From contig OY730172.1 of assembly GCA_963422465.1 (NCBI GenBank), positions 3,968,001 to 4,032,000 of the forward strand: a stretch of 64,000 bases of DNA, written 5' to 3'. This stretch comes from Lichina pygmaea. Taxonomy: Eukaryota; Ascomycota; Lichinomycetes; Lichinales; Lichinaceae. Below the pieces are notes generated by a model. It worked only from the letters and a program-made list of their open reading frames with translations, did no database searches and was not told the origin of the DNA. This document shows positions 11,516 through 25,623 of the stretch, in pieces (within the stretch, counting starts at the first letter, position 1; every line of letters begins with the position of its first letter). The translations under genes were made by a program, and so were the position numbers.

Positions 11516-14500
11516 TCAGACAACTTCCGTAGCCTCGCCCATCAAAGTCTCGCCCTCGTCCAAGAGGGCGGCGACATACTGAAGGTTTCTGATCGTGGAT
11601 TGTGCCTGTCCGACGAGCAGCACGCGATCGGCGTTGGCGGGCAGGCCGAGATACACCGGCGGCTCACGCTCCGGCAGCCTGTTGACCCAATCCACAAAGT
11701 CGCGCATCGTGGTCCCTTCTGGGACGGTCAGACCTTCGACGGACTTTTTGCTAGTGACATTATCGTTGGTTTTGGTCGGATCGCGGATGCCGGATTCGAC
11801 ATCTTGAGGCTGCACGAGCTGATGGTCGCTCTCAAAGGCCGCCGGTGTAAGAATCTGTGTCACGAGCTGGTCCAGAGCACGGAAATCGTCCTCGTCGTCA
11901 ATCTTCCCGCCGTACGACTCCCGGATGAGCACTTGCATCACTTCCCACGGTAGCCGACTCGGCGTGTAATTCGACCGTCCCTGCGCGACGGAGTCGACCC
12001 ATGTGTCGATGATGAAGGCCGAACACTCGTACTGGCGAAGAGAGTCAGCACCAAGCGTATACCAGTAGCGGGTTCGTCTGTGTTTGATCATAAAGACTTA
12101 CATCGCTCTCGTTAAACTCCCAGAAGCCCTTCCAGCCGAGCGTCGGCGCGTATCGAAGCCGCTCTTGGACGACGGCATGCAGGAACGAGAGTAGGAAGTA
12201 GATGCGAGCCCGTTCGACAGGCTGTCGAGTTGCTCTTGTTGTCAGCGACGACAAGGAATCCTTCATGTTCGCTCTGATCCCGGCCGGTTGCTCGTAGATG
12301 AGCACCCTCGATGCCCGGAGGAGGTTTGCAGGCGCCTTCGAACTCGTTTCCATCGACAAAAATAGCCGGAAATCAGGGTCCGGCTTGAGCGCGCCGAGAC
12401 GCTTCTCCAAGCTCTGGAGCCAGGAGGGAGCGAGATGCACGTTCTTCACGAGGACCCACGAACCCACGGCCGCGGCAGCACTGATGGCCTTCTCGGCGCT
12501 GGCCGGACCTTCGTTTGAGCCCATGGCGATGCTGGTGCACTTCGATTGGGTCTTGTCGACCAGTTGATCGACCTTGTAGCTCGCATCAAAGCCGGGGCTG
12601 GAGCACAGTGCAATCGGGATCATCGAGGAGACCTGGGCGACAATGTCCCTCAAGTCACCTGCTGTATTTCCGAGATCGGAACCGAACAGCGCCGTGACAA
12701 ACTGCTCTGCGGCCGGCACGAATCGATCCACGCGGAAGAGCTTCACGACAAAGAGCGTTCGCAGCTGCCGATCGGCGACGCTGGTGTCAGGCTCCCACAG
12801 CGGCGGGAGAGATTGCTCGGCAAGCTCGTCAGACAGAAACCTCTGCCACACCGACGGATCGACCTGATCGAGGTGCTTCTTGAAGCTCGACACGCGTGAT
12901 ATTCTCGCTGTCGATTCGGCCTCGCGAGCTGGCTCGGACGAGACATCGGCGCCGGGGAAGCTGTCATCAAGCACAAGATCGATGAGGCCGCTGTCGAACT
13001 CATACGGCGACACACGGGCCAAGAGCATCGCCAGAGTCACCCTGTCTTTCTGCAGAAGCGCCAACGATGTGCGTTGGTAGGTGGTGATAAACAGAGTCCG
13101 GACGATGACGTCAATCCGCGCCTTGTAGTTCGTGATGTTGGCCAGCTTCTTGTTCTTGTGAAGCACCGTGTGGAATATGTCGGTGAAGTAGCGAAGCGAG
13201 AAGTGGTAGAAGTTGTTGAGATGGTGCAGCTGGCCCAACACGGCGAAGATGTCACTGCAGCTCTTGGCGATGACGTTGTACTCCAGGGTCATCGACTCAA
13301 CCTCTGTCATGACTCCCTCGGTCTCGGCCATCTTCTCCGAGATCGCCGCGGCTTCCTTCTTCAGCAGCTCGAGCGACTCGATGAGAGCATCATCGTCCAG
13401 GATATTGCCGCGAGACTCGTTGAGAGCCTGCAACAGCCTCCGCTCGAGGTGACGGAGGTTAACCGCAAACTCTCCCTGCACCTTGATGAGGTTGGATCGT
13501 CTCTCGTCGATGTCTGGGCGCTCGGACTTAAGCGCGTCGTTGAGCGACTGCGATCGTAGACTGCTCTGTGTGACGGTGAAATTTACCAGCGTGGTGCGGC
13601 TGCAGATGTCCGGTGCAAAGTGGGCGGTCGGGTCCCGGGTGGACAGGAAGAGCTTGAAGGCAGGCGAGAAATCGATCTCTTGCCTTCCTAGCTGGATGAG
13701 CACCCGTCCTCCGGTCTTCTGGTACTCCTTGTTGAGGACGTGATTCAAGATGGGATCAAAATGCTCGGCGTCTTGGATGAGAATCGGGTTGCCGAAACGA
13801 AGGGCACTCTCCAACTGCTTCACGAACGAGTCGTCAAGGAAGCTCGTCACCGTCAAGCGGCGTTCTTTGCTTGACTTCTGCAGGAAGTCCGTGACGCGCC
13901 CCGAGGGATCGATGATGAGCGGGTATCTGTTGAACCTGGCAAGGATGACGGCATTCTCGGTGCACAGGTCGTCGGCCGGTAACGAGTTCTCCTGCCACTC
14001 GAGCCTCTGGTCCGCCGAGGACAGGTATTCGGCCACCGGATTGTGAGGCTTGAACTCGATGCTCGACAGGGTCAGGTAACTCAACCATTCGTCCTTCATA
14101 GCCTTCCGCAACTGCTGATCGTACAGTCCTCCATACGCCAAGAAAGCGGCCGCCACGAGGACATCCCCAACCAAAGTGCGCAGCTGAGAGTCGAACTGCT
14201 TGCTGCCATCGGCCCATCTTGATCGCTCGGACGACAGACTGTTCAGCAGTCGGACGCTGCGATCAACCTTGGACTGGACACGAGACATCTCGATCTTGAT
14301 GGACTGCGACTCGCTGATAAGCTCCGCGTATTCGGTCTTGTAGTTGGCGATGCTCTGCTCAAGCCTCAAGATCGTGTTTTCAATGGCCTGAGCCTCGGCT
14401 TTGGTCTGTAAGGCTTGCTCCTCGAGCTCGCTGACTTCTTCGCGGAGGGGCCCCACCCTGGCTAGAATCTCCGAGTAGTTGACTTGGGCCTCGACCCACA

Positions 14501-17500
14501 GAACGAGAGGCCCGCAAGCTTTGCTGGCTCGGTTGACCTTCTCGAACGTGAAATCGTCCTTTGACAAGAACTCGTTGCGCATCTTGATCCGATGGCTTCG
14601 CGTCATTTGCCGTTCGTTGTCGTAGTTGACGATGCTGGCAATGAAGTCGTCTCGACGAATGATCCCCTGGATCGTCTTCCAGCTGTCCACCTTGTGACCG
14701 AGCAGCGTACAAACAGCTTCCAGCGCCAGCTTCACGCCGGACGGCGGACTTCCCATCGAACGAACTTCTGTGAGATGCTGCTTCTTGATGTTGCTGACAC
14801 TCCTCTGCGCTTCGGCCACCGCAGGCTCCGCTCTGGCCAAGTCGCTCAAGACAACCTCTTTCCGCCTGGCGACCTCTTCTTCTTGTTTCTTCAGCGCCAC
14901 TTGAATCTCCAGCGAGGTAGCCTTCCGCTGTTCGGCTTCCCGCTGATCCGCCACCATGCGCTGCAGCTTTTCGTTGGCTTCGGAGTCCTTGCGCTCCAGT
15001 TGATCCTTCTTCTCCGCAAGGCTGGCTCGCAGATCGCTCACTTTCTCAACGGTGGCTCTGAGCTTTTCAAGTCCAATGTTCAAGTGCCGCTGCTGCTCCT
15101 CGAGCTCTTCGCGCTTCTCGTTGAAAAGTTGGACAAACTGAGCGACGAAATCGAGGAAGTGACGCGGAGTGAGGTACGTCGAGATGTTCTGTTGCTTCAG
15201 GAGCTGCTTGTTGAAGTCTCGAAGGGAGTAGTGGACGTGAACCATGGAGTTGACGACAATATCTCTGTACGGCGCCGGCAGCTGCAGGTCGCGGTACGCC
15301 AAAGGAAGGCTGTCCGGAGATTTGAAGTCTGGTCGATTCAAATCGATAGACAGGGTAAGTTCAAAGCCGATTTGGAAGAGAGCTTGGTCCGACCAGTCTC
15401 CAAACCAGTTGAGCACACAACGATTGAAGAGTGCTGGGCTCGTCGCAGCCCGAGACGAGAGACCTCCCTCTGGAGGATTCATAGTAAAGACGACGTGAAG
15501 GTTCTTCACGATCTGCTGAGTGAACCACTTGTAGAGCTCTTCCTGGGAGTCCAAAAGTAGCCCTTGCCGTTGAGCGCCTTCTCTGCAGGCCGTCATCAGT
15601 GACGCAAACTCGTCTCCCTCGAACAGCCCGGGCACCTCCGCGTTCGCGAGCAGAGTGTTCATTCGCTCGAGGAACGCGGAATCGAGAACATTGGACTCGT
15701 CCATGATGAAGCAGATCTTTTCTCCCTTGCAGCCACAGCGTCGAAGCACATCGCGAAGGTCGTCGTCGAAGTCGGCGGCCGAATACCTCCCGTGGACCTT
15801 GATCTGGAACACTTTGAGCCCGTTCATCCAAGCAACGAACCGGGAAAGCGTTGTCTTTCCGCTTCCGCTGAGTCCGATGAGAATCAGATGACCTTGAGGC
15901 TGTCGGAAGACTCGGTCGATTCGAAGAACATGATCCAAGACGTCGTCGAAGAGAATGAGCGGCACGTCAATCTCCTCCTCGCAGAATGTCTTGAGCCGCG
16001 CTTTAACAAACGTCCGTAGCTCCTCACGCTCGACGGGGACGTAATTCTTTGACAGCCAGTTGGAGTAGAGAATGGGACCGTCAAGCGCTCTATCTTTGTC
16101 GATGGACGGAAAGTGATCCATCGCAATGCGACGTGACGCGTTCTCCGTCCATTTCCGTTCCTCCTCCGAGACCAATCGGTCGTGAAACAGACGCAAGGCC
16201 TCATGAGCCCAAATCCGCACCAAGCCTTCCACGGAGAGCGACTCCAGAGGTCTCAATGCCTCGTAAACTCCGCGCACCCACCTTGTCAGCTCACGGGGAC
16301 TGTAGATGTAGTGGGACTGTATCGAGGCTGTGAAGCGTGACTGTGATTCGAAATAAAGCTGCACCATGGCCTTTGTGAGTGGCTCTGCGTAGCCTCTGAG
16401 CGAGGGGACTATCTTCAGGACAGCGCTGTTGAACGTGCCGTAGATCTGAAGGAGAGAGATCTCCCCAGGATAGTCAACCATGACCAGAGGTGCATGCCGT
16501 AAGAAGCGGGGTCCCAGTGGCGTTCGGCCCACGTCGGTCGGAGGATTGCAAGCACCGACAAACTGGATTCGGTCTAGGGTGACCCAGGCCTTGTCAGAGG
16601 TTCTCCAGAAGCCATTGTGCTCGACAAGTTGGCGGAGGAAGGACACCACTCTCTGTGTTCCGTATTTGTCTGGCGCCGGTAGATTGATCTCGTCGCAGAA
16701 GATCACCAGCCAACGGCCGACTTGGTTAGGCGACAGCACCACACCGTTCACCGTCCTGCGGTACTCGCAGTACTGCTCGAATGTCTTTACGACGAGATCG
16801 GGAGTCGTGGCACTGGAGAAGTTGAGCCCAACGACTTCCATGTTCGGCAGCTTCCGGAGAGCGCTAAAGAGTGTCATGGTCTTTCCAGATCCGGGTGGGC
16901 CACATAACAAGAGCGGCTTGTGTTCCGCCAGCCAGGCGTACAGGACGTCTTCGTGTCTGACCGTATCAAGGGTTGGGATAACGACATCGGTCTCGGTGAC
17001 GGAGTGGGTGTTGACATCGACATGAGGTACCCGGGACTGCCATAGCACCCACTCGGCCTTCGGCAAAGTCACGTCGAAGTCGATGAGCGATCCCGAGTCT
17101 CCGGTATGTGGTACATCAACGGTCAAGAGGCCCGATATGTAGTCGCCGTATACCTTTCTATCCTTTAGAGGACAGTCTCCTGTAAATGACCAGACGAGTG
17201 CCAGTAACAGCTTCTTCGTGACAAAGCTTTCAGTCTGTTCCGGGTCGAGAGGAAACTCCGAGTATTGGAAATTGTAGTCGATCAAGGTCCGACATATCCG
17301 ATTGAGCAAAGAGAACAGCGTTCCGAGGAGTCGACCCTCGGTGAACTCCATGATATGGTTGTGCCGAGCAGCCTCGTCGAGCATCTTTTGCAACAGCTCG
17401 CCACTTCTAAGTTGATGCTGTAGAATGTCGGCTGCCTGGACTTGAAGGGCCATCGTAGTGGCCGAAGCAGGGTCTGCCGCAACTTCGTCTTCATCCAGAT

Positions 17501-20500
17501 CGTCGAAAGCGATGGTACGCAAAGAGCTGAGGTATTTTGCAAACATCATGCTGGCTGTCACGGTATCCTCGCTGAACCACACCATGCCGCATCGACTGAC
17601 GGTCGCCAGAGTTGCATACTTGAGCGTCTCGACCTCGAACATGATGCGCATGTTCGGGGGCAAGCTCAACCGCTCACCGTTTGGCAGTGTGAGAAGCCTG
17701 TTGTCATCCAGAACGCTGTTCAGATTCTCGACCCAGACAGGATCGACATCACCGTCGAAGACAATCCAATGTCTCTTGTTAAGTTCTCCGCGAAGGTTGT
17801 CGACAACCTTGCGCAACATTCCTGTAAAAAGGCCGTCCGTCCATTCGCGAGTGGTGTTGTCGAGGGAGCCGTAGAGCACTTCCTTGGCCATCACCTTCGA
17901 GTCGATGATGTGGTACACGCTCTCGACGCCTTCGATACGCTGAAGGGCTTGGAGGAGCACTCTCCACGCGGTCGACTTCCCAGTTCCGGAGCTCCCTACC
18001 ATCATAACGCCATGGTGTATGTTTTGGATTTGATAGAGTTGTAAGACCTTTGCCATCCAGCTGTCGCTTACAACGAGGTTCCGTTCGGTGGCTACATCAA
18101 TTATGGCTTTCCGAAGCTCAACCAGAGCAGCAGGCACATATTCAACGTCAGGAAAGCACTCCCTCTCAACGTCTTCCAAGATTGCGACGTCCGGTTTGAT
18201 GAGCTTCGGAGCAATGGTCTCTCGTAAGCTCTGTACGACAATCCGAGGCTCGGCGAGCTCATTCGGCTCATCGTCTCCGCTACCGGCTGTCAGGCGGCCT
18301 CTCTTCAGTGCGCCAGAGCTTAGGAGAACGCTCTTTAAAGCACGGAGGCCAAAATCGTAGTGCGACTGTTTCGAAAGTCGCTCGGCACACCGGTCAAAGA
18401 AAGGCACAGCACGCCTCGAGAGCTGCCCGGCCTGATTGAAGCCTTGCGAGAACAGCATCACCTCGGCAATCAGCTCCTTGTCCGGCTTTGACATTGCGAC
18501 GCTGCGGAAAAGCTTCTTGAGGTTGTCTGGAAGGTTCGAGCGGCCGGCGTAACCAGGATTCATTGTGATGAAGATCCCCGTGTTACGGTTGACGCTCAGC
18601 TGCCTCCCGGCCAAGTCGATTTTCACCTTTTCGTCGTTGATCGCCTTCAGCATCGCATCTTGGATGTTCTGAACTTGCTGTGACACAGCAGAGAGGATGC
18701 GCTCTTCCAATCGATTGAATTCGTCGAAGCATCCCCAAGCTCCAACCTGACAGATGCCAAGGAATATTCGACCCATGGCTTGGAAGTCGAAGGTGTCATC
18801 GCAACAGAACACCAACGTGAACCTCCCAAGCTGAAGACCCAAAGCCTTGACAGACTCTGTCTTGCCAGTTCCGGCGGGGCCGTAAGGCGAGCCTCCAAGG
18901 CCCTGGCAGAGTGCTTGGGTAAGGGTGAGGAAGCAGCGGTCAGTTAGGGGCGTCCGAACCAAGCGCTCGGGCACGCCAAGGTACTCGAAGCCGTAGTCCA
19001 GATTGGCGTTCGCCATCTTGACGCTGAGTCGCTGTAAAAAGTCCCCTTCCGCTCGATAGACGTATCGCATTTGGATTAACCAGAAGAAGTGAGTTGGAGA
19101 GGAGGCATTCAGCTCGATGAGCTTCATGATGACATCCCGCTGGTGGACGACCTCCGTGATGAGGTGCTCACACTTCTTCCTCTCGATGCTGCCCAGTCCT
19201 TGAAGGACTCGGCTAGCCAAGATCCGCAATGCTTGAACCTCCTGGTTGAGCAGGTACGAGAGCCGCTGCCCCCCAGCTGCCAAGGCACCATCCACCGCCG
19301 TTGTCCAGATGACCTGCGTTGCCAACACAACAACCTGGGCAGGGTACTTCGTGATGTAGCCGTCAAAAGCAACCTCATCAATGGACTCAGCTTCGAAGAT
19401 GGCCTGATACTCCTCGACGGCTCCAGCAAGTAGTTCGGCCAGGGTGGACCTCATGTTGTTCACCAGGAGTGTGAGCCAGTCATTGATTTTTGGCGTCTTC
19501 ACGATCGAGATCGTCTTGTTGAACTGGACCTCTTCCCCCTCTTTCGAGGAGAAGCCCACGATGAGGCTATCGTCTTCAATGGTCAGGCCGGCTATGCCAG
19601 CAAACATCTTCTTGAAGTGCTTTGTCACCCGCACGAAGTCGTTGCTGTTGCCGATGATCTCCAGTAAATCCTCATCTCCCACAAAGTAGAACCGCGGGAA
19701 GGTAACCCTTTCTTGCTCCAGATACTCTCCAAGGGCCTTCTGAATCTTGTTCAGAAGCTCTGCGAGCCTCTCCATCGACTTTTGAATGCCGGATATGTTG
19801 AGCACTTCAAGAACATAGGGCGCCTTGTAGACCTTCTTCATGACCGCGAAGAACTCGGAATTGATTTGCTGAAAGCGTGTGGCCTCCATCGGGAGCAGAT
19901 GCTTGATGTCGACATTCCCCGAGAAAACGCCTTCGAGATAGACCCATTGGCGCTGCACGTCGATCCACACATCGAACAGGACGTGGACACGATTCAGACG
20001 ATCTTCCCAGTTGGTTGCTTCCTCGTCAAACTCCTTATAGTACGGGGAGTGCTTCATGGCCTGCAGTGAGTTTAAGTTCTCGCTGCACTTTTCAAAGAGC
20101 TCATCCCAGCCCTTGATGAGCCGGCATTTGTTGTGGTAGTTGACCAGATCCAAGGCGTAGTTTGTCCACGTGTCGCGCACCTGTCTCAAGAACTCCTCGA
20201 GGGCCATCTCGCCCTGGGCCTGCGCGATGGTGTCTTTGATGATCCGTTCGCCGGCCAGCAGATTCAGATCCCACACGTCACCGAGCGACATGGAAACCTG
20301 CGAGTATCTCTTGGTGGGCTTCAGCGACTTGAAGATCTTGATCCAGTGCCGCTCCCGAACCGCGTCCGACTTGAGCTCGGACAGCAACTTGTTTGCTTTG
20401 AGCAACTGTCGAAGGACGGCTTGGATGTGCTCAAAAGCGGCGTATTGCCTCATGCGACTCGGCATGTCCTTGGTCATCTTGACTAACGAGTCGAGAGACT

Positions 20501-23500
20501 GGCGTACTTTTCGTGGCTGAACGCTAGTCCACAGGGTCTCTTTGAGGTCGTTAAGGCTCTTCCAGATCGTCGACAAGGCCGACCAGACCGACTGGAAGTC
20601 CTGCACCTCTTCCAAGACAGTCGGCAGAGCCTCGGATCGACTCACTGGGAGGTCAAGGGCCTCAGCGGCCCTGAACACCAGGTCGGACTGCTCTCGGAGC
20701 CGTGAAAGACGGGACTCGAAGGATACCAGGATTGAAGAGGCCTGCTCGGGCTCAAAGGTTCCGGACACGGGCTTCTCTTGCGTCCACTGGTTCGTGATCT
20801 CTGCGATCTTCTCCCTGATGATTGTGTCTTCGGCTAAGATCTTGGCACGGAGTGCGTCGCTCTGATCCTGGACCAGCTTATCCCTACGAGCAAGGATCTC
20901 GTTGAGCATGGACCATTCATGATCCATCTGTTCGTAGTAGAGCCAATCGTTGCCGAACTGAAACCGCTGACGGGAGAGTGCGGTCTGGCCATGACCAAAC
21001 AGCTCAACCTCGGGGGCCCAAGCAGTCACTTTCCGCTTGCATTGTTGTACGGAGGTGATGAAGGAGACCGCCTGAGCGGTCGAAGACGCTTCGAGAGATG
21101 TACCCTCCAGATGACGCCTCTCGCCCTCGACCTCGGCGTAAACTTCTCTCATCCGGTTCCCGAGGAGGCCGGCAAACTGAAGTAAGACTTCATGCTGCCA
21201 CTGATCGTACTTGGAGTTGACTTTCGTTTGGACCTGCTCGTAATCAATGCTCAACTTCCCAAAGGAACGGCTGACTTCGGTCGTATCGAAGGTTGCTCGG
21301 GTTCTTCGGATCTCCTGCAGCAGCTGGAGCCAGCTGGCGACGTCGTCACCCAGGGTTCCAAGGACGTGTTCGGGCTGGAGATCCCAGAGCGACTGGAACT
21401 GCAACCACTTGTCAACGTAAGAGCTGGCGGTACGTATTCTCTCGTTGATGACCTCGTACGCTTCAACGAGATTGTCCGCACAGCGAACCGGCAGGTCGGA
21501 GAACCGTTCCTCTACTTCCACGCCTTCCAGCATATGGAATCTCATCTCGTAGCGCGAAGCCTTCACTTTCTGCAGATGACAAACCGTCCCGAGCCATCCG
21601 TGGAGATGCGAAAGCCAGCTTGCCCAAGAGTGGTTCAAGGGGGGGTCCAGGGAGATGACTTGGTCCCGGATGGAGATTTCGTGGAGAAGCTGATCAAATT
21701 GAGGCCTTTCGTGCGGTGGCTTGACCCCGGCAGGCGGTTGTACGTCGCGCTTCCGAGGGCTGACGTGCTTGTCTTCCATGCCGCTAGGGTTACGGAACTC
21801 GTTGGTCCATACGACGATAGCCCGTTGGAGGCGGACACAGAGGACGGCTTCGATCTCGCAGTTCAAGGCGCGGACCCAATGGCGTAGATTGGCATACCCT
21901 TCTATATTGAGCCGATCGACCGCCCTCTGGATGATCTCGAGCCGCTTTTGAAAGGCGTCGACGCGATACTCGCACAGTCCAAGCTCCGTCTTGGCCTTTC
22001 GGACGTCCTCGTAGATGGCCGCGAGTGCCACCGTCTTCTGCTGGAGGGTCGACACGGCAGCGGCCAGCAAGCGCACCATCTCCACGTGCCTGCTCTCCCC
22101 TCTCCTGCCATAGTCGGTCCGCTCGACCGTGCCGCCCGGGCGATAGCTGATCGTAGTGAGAGGGAGCTCGTAGGAGTTCACGAACGTTTCCCACCTCAGC
22201 GGGACCCCTTTCGCCACTAGGGCTTGGACGTCATTCTGGTACCCCGCGAGCAGGGTGCGTACTTCGGGCATGTCGCAGATCTGACGAACGGTCTGGGTGA
22301 AGGTTCGGCTGGTCTCCATGAGCCGCACGGCGTAGGGATACACGCGCTTCGCCTGCCTCGATATGTTGCCGATCGAGTGAGGGAGTTGGTAGCACAGGCA
22401 CAGCAGATTTCGAGTTTCCTTGAAGAAGACGATGACCTGGGAGTTGAAGTTGATCGACAATTCGAGCACGTTGTTGGCCGACCGGTTCCGACCGATGACG
22501 AACAGCTGACCGGCGATGGAGAGGTTCCGGCGGTTGACGTCGTGCAGCCAGGCCTCGTAGATCGGCCGGGTGTCGAGCTTGTCGCGAAACATCTGGCTCT
22601 CGCTGTGGAGCTTGTGGCCCTCGGAGTGAAGCGCCCAGTCTCTCCCCAGCACATCCTCCATCTTCTTCAGGTACCCGTCCAGCTGGCGCTCTATCTGCCT
22701 CACCCACACGATGGCGCCGGAGACCGGTGGCATGTCGCGGAGCTGCGCCATGGCGTGCGCCTCCGTGTGGCCGTACTGCTCCTTGAACCGTTCGTGCAAA
22801 GATGCAACGTCGCGCTTGACGCTGTCGATTAGCTGGGCCTGATACTCGGCGATGGCACCTCGGATCTTCGGCCGAACGAGGAGGGCGTTGAACTTGGAGA
22901 AGACGCGAAACATCTCGGACGCCGTCCGAGCCGTGGCCAGCCGATCCCGTAGGCAGGCGATGATGGCATTCTCGACGCGCGCGGTCCGCTCGTTGTAGAT
23001 GGTCTCGGCCTGCAGCCAGCGCTGCGTCCCGTCGGGGGATATGTCGAGCACATCCACGTCCTTCAAGGCGGTGTAGGCTTGCGACACCTCGTCGGCGGCG
23101 TCAATGTCTCCGAAGCCGCCGATCAGGAAACCGGCGTTGAGGTCGACCTCGTCATTCCGGAGGTCGGCCGAGGTGGCACGGCGAAAGACGTCGAGAATTG
23201 TCTGCTGCAATTGCTCGTGATTAGTGCGGAAGGAGGTGATGTAGACGATCCGGTCGTGCGTCTTCGCGTGGCGAGGGACGATCTTGATGGGGATGAATTT
23301 GTCGTTACGGCGTCGGACAACTTCCCGAGCGGTGTTGGTGAACTCTCTGATGTGCTCGTCCCACGTCCGCCAGAGGTCGTCCTCGAGGCTCATGAGCGTC
23401 TTGAACTCGCCGTAGTCCAGGTACATGAGAGTGCGCCCGTTCAGCAGGGAGTGGAGCTTCACGTTCAGATCCTCCGACAGGGCCTCGACCAACTGTAACG

Positions 23501-24713
23501 CTCGCGACACCGGATACGGACAGATTCTCAGCTTCTTGTTGATATGAACGAAGATAGAGTCAAGGGCATCCTGCAGCTTTCCCAACGACGTCGCCGACAG
23601 GAGCTCGTCGAGCGGGAAATCTCGCATGAGCTGATTGTACTTCTGGACCTTCTCCGTCGAATCCTTCAAGCCAGTATCGGAGCTGAAACTGGTCGTCGCG
23701 CCATATCGCTTCGCTCGGCGCAGCACCTCGAGCGTCAGCTGCACGCCGTCACTGCGCAGCTGTTCCTCGATCCTCTCGAGGGTCGACTCCATCGACAGCC
23801 AGAAGTTGATCTCTTGAGCAGCGGAGCCACCGGCCACATCGCGTGACATGCCTGTGATCGCCTGTATAGACTTGATCCAACCATTGACGGTCGATTGAAT
23901 CTCGTTTGTGAAGCGGCTATCGTCAAGAACAGCAGGCGAGATATACTCGGTGGACGGCTTCGAGCCTCGCCGATAGGCTTCGTGAATGGCCGCTTCTACC
24001 TCCGGATGGAGCTGCATGTGGAGTTCCGGGATGTCGATGTTCTGTTGAAGGTGCAGCAGGCTCAGCTCCAGCTCGGCAATCTTCTTCTTTGTCGCCGGGA
24101 CGCCCGTCTTGCCGTCACCGTCCAGTCTCCCCCGATAGCCGTTTGCGCTCGGCTGACCCCTGGTGAAGGCATCAAAGTATGGCGCCAAGGCAGAGCGGAC
24201 GAAGGAATGCAACGCCTCGAAGGGAGGCATCGTCGGAGCGCGGTTCGATGTCGATGCCTGAGTAGGTTCGATGCCGGGGAGCTTGACTATCTGAACCTGC
24301 GGCGCGATGAGCTCGAGCGGATCAAGTGGTTGCGGCCGCTTGAGCAACGCAACCGAAGCCGCCGTCGCCTTTGAGAAGGATAGCTCCGAAGAGAGGGTGT
24401 AGAGGAAACGCGATGGTAGGTCGTCATCAGCAGGCACCTTGACCCCATTGGCATGGTCCGCGGCCTGCACATCCTTTCGGACATACAAGGCGACCTGGGA
24501 CTCCCGAACAAACCGCGCACACCGTTGCAACGTGTCGCCATGGTTGGATGATGAGAGTAGGCTACCGGGCTTCTCAAGGTCGGCTTTGAGCGCGCCCAGG
24601 GTGATCTGAAGCACGCTGACAAGATAGTCGACGAAGTTCGTTGGGTCTGGTGTCGTCGTCTGAAGGGGAGCAGCTACATCGGCCGCCCCTTGAACGGCCG
24701 TGGGACCCGCCAT
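11516..24713 (-). CDS. dhc1: Cytoplasmic dynein heavy chain, two exons
   Basis: Minus-end-directed microtubule motor used for nuclear migration and organelle transport. Exon 1 is 24713-12102 (12.6 kb, 4204 codons uninterrupted). A 70-bp intron (12032-12101, GTAAGT/CAG) follows, and exon 2 is 12031-11516. The protein is 4375 aa, close to the ~4.37k-residue filamentous fungal enzymes. The N-terminal tail (to about residue 1750) is followed by AAA1 with P-loop [15 protein letters not shown] near 1940, AAA2 [11 protein letters not shown] near 2240, AAA3 [11 protein letters not shown] near 2600 and AAA4 [13 protein letters not shown] near 2945. The coiled-coil stalk and microtubule-binding domain span about 3200-3480, then AAA5/6 and the C-terminal domain. 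AAA1 Walker B is visible in [12 protein letters not shown]. The start at 24713 gives MAGPTAVQG. All four P-loops look intact. Confidence 0.97.
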
Positions 24714-25623
24714 CCGTTTTGAAGATCGGGTTCAAGTTGGGTTCGTCATGGGGTAAACGTCGGAAAGGGTGTCTCACGACCATGAGAAGGTGTTGAGAGG
24801 GACCGCGATGTACGGATGGTGCAGGGAGGAGATTGTAGACTGACGTAGAGAGCGTTGGCAGAGCCTCTGCTTTCTTATTTACTCGCGCTTCACTTTTTGC
24901 CCCGGTGCGGCCAGGAGAGACGTGCTTCGCGTTGATGTCTACGGTGAGCGTCGTCGTCTAGATGCGCTGTGGAACTACGGCAGACCTTTCGACCGGCAAC
25001 CGCATCATCAGGCCGCACGTGGGTCATCACGGCTGTTCAATCACCAGCAACACTCCACTAATCCACGATCACAACTCAAAGAGACTCTGCTCGGCGACAC
25101 AGGGTGCCTCAGATGAGGTAGAGTGTATCAAGCGACGTTCTCAGGATGATGATCCTGAGAGATGACAGCACTTGTGAGAGTCTGTCTAATCTTAGTGCAT
25201 TGTATCATAAGTGATAAGATGATCAGTCTTCCTTGCCTTATCTTATCATGCGGATAGACGCGGTAGACGCGATAGACGCTCGATTCCCCGTCAGGAACGG
25301 GACGTCCGCGTGCCGAAGAAACCAACCCAGGTCGGATACGATGTGACGACTCTTTCCAAGTCTCCCTGACGGTTGGGTTAGGGGTCGGAGCATATCTGAG
25401 CACCCCTCGACGTGACGAGTACAGGGTTTGCTAGCTCCAAAGTCTCCGTCAGTCCCCCCTTGAGATTGAGGGGCAGGAGTCGGGCCAGGTGTACATGTTT
25501 CCGAAGCATGATACACGACACCATTGATTGTGCGGCCACATTTTCCAAGGGGGCTGTGGATGATCTTGGGCATAAAGAGGTGGTCAATGCTGCCAGTGTG
25601 CACCAGATCGAACCGGCTCATGC
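24714..25623. promoter_or_regulatory. Shared upstream region of dynein and WDR48 genes
   Basis: The 910 bp between divergent start codons carry clustered symmetrical elements. There is a 9-bp-arm palindrome TCTCAGGAT-(4)-ATCCTGAGA at about 25139-25160. Inverted GATA boxes TGATAAGAT (25212-25220) and ATCTTATCA (25240-25248) follow. Three tandem 9-bp units of GRTAGACGC lie at 25253-25279. The GATA words match the HGATAR consensus of fungal GATA factors; binding is inference. No gene is seen inside. Confidence 0.55.
25253..25279. repeat. Three tandem copies of a 9-bp unit (GRTAGACGC)
   Basis: GATAGACGC, GGTAGACGC and GATAGACGC follow each other without spacers in the dynein/WDR48 intergenic region. 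The copies differ by one base only. Confidence 0.8.

Noticed and set aside
10629-11523. Several overlapping minus-strand frames beyond the dynein stop
   Set aside because: Ser/Arg/Leu-rich, no domains, and no splice pattern produced a family-like protein.
12298-24374. Many plus-strand frames of 60-320 codons opposite the dynein gene (for example 14592-15560, 21192-21887)
   Set aside because: Mirror images of a strongly biased coding strand; their sequences are Leu/Arg/Val-rich without recognisable domains.
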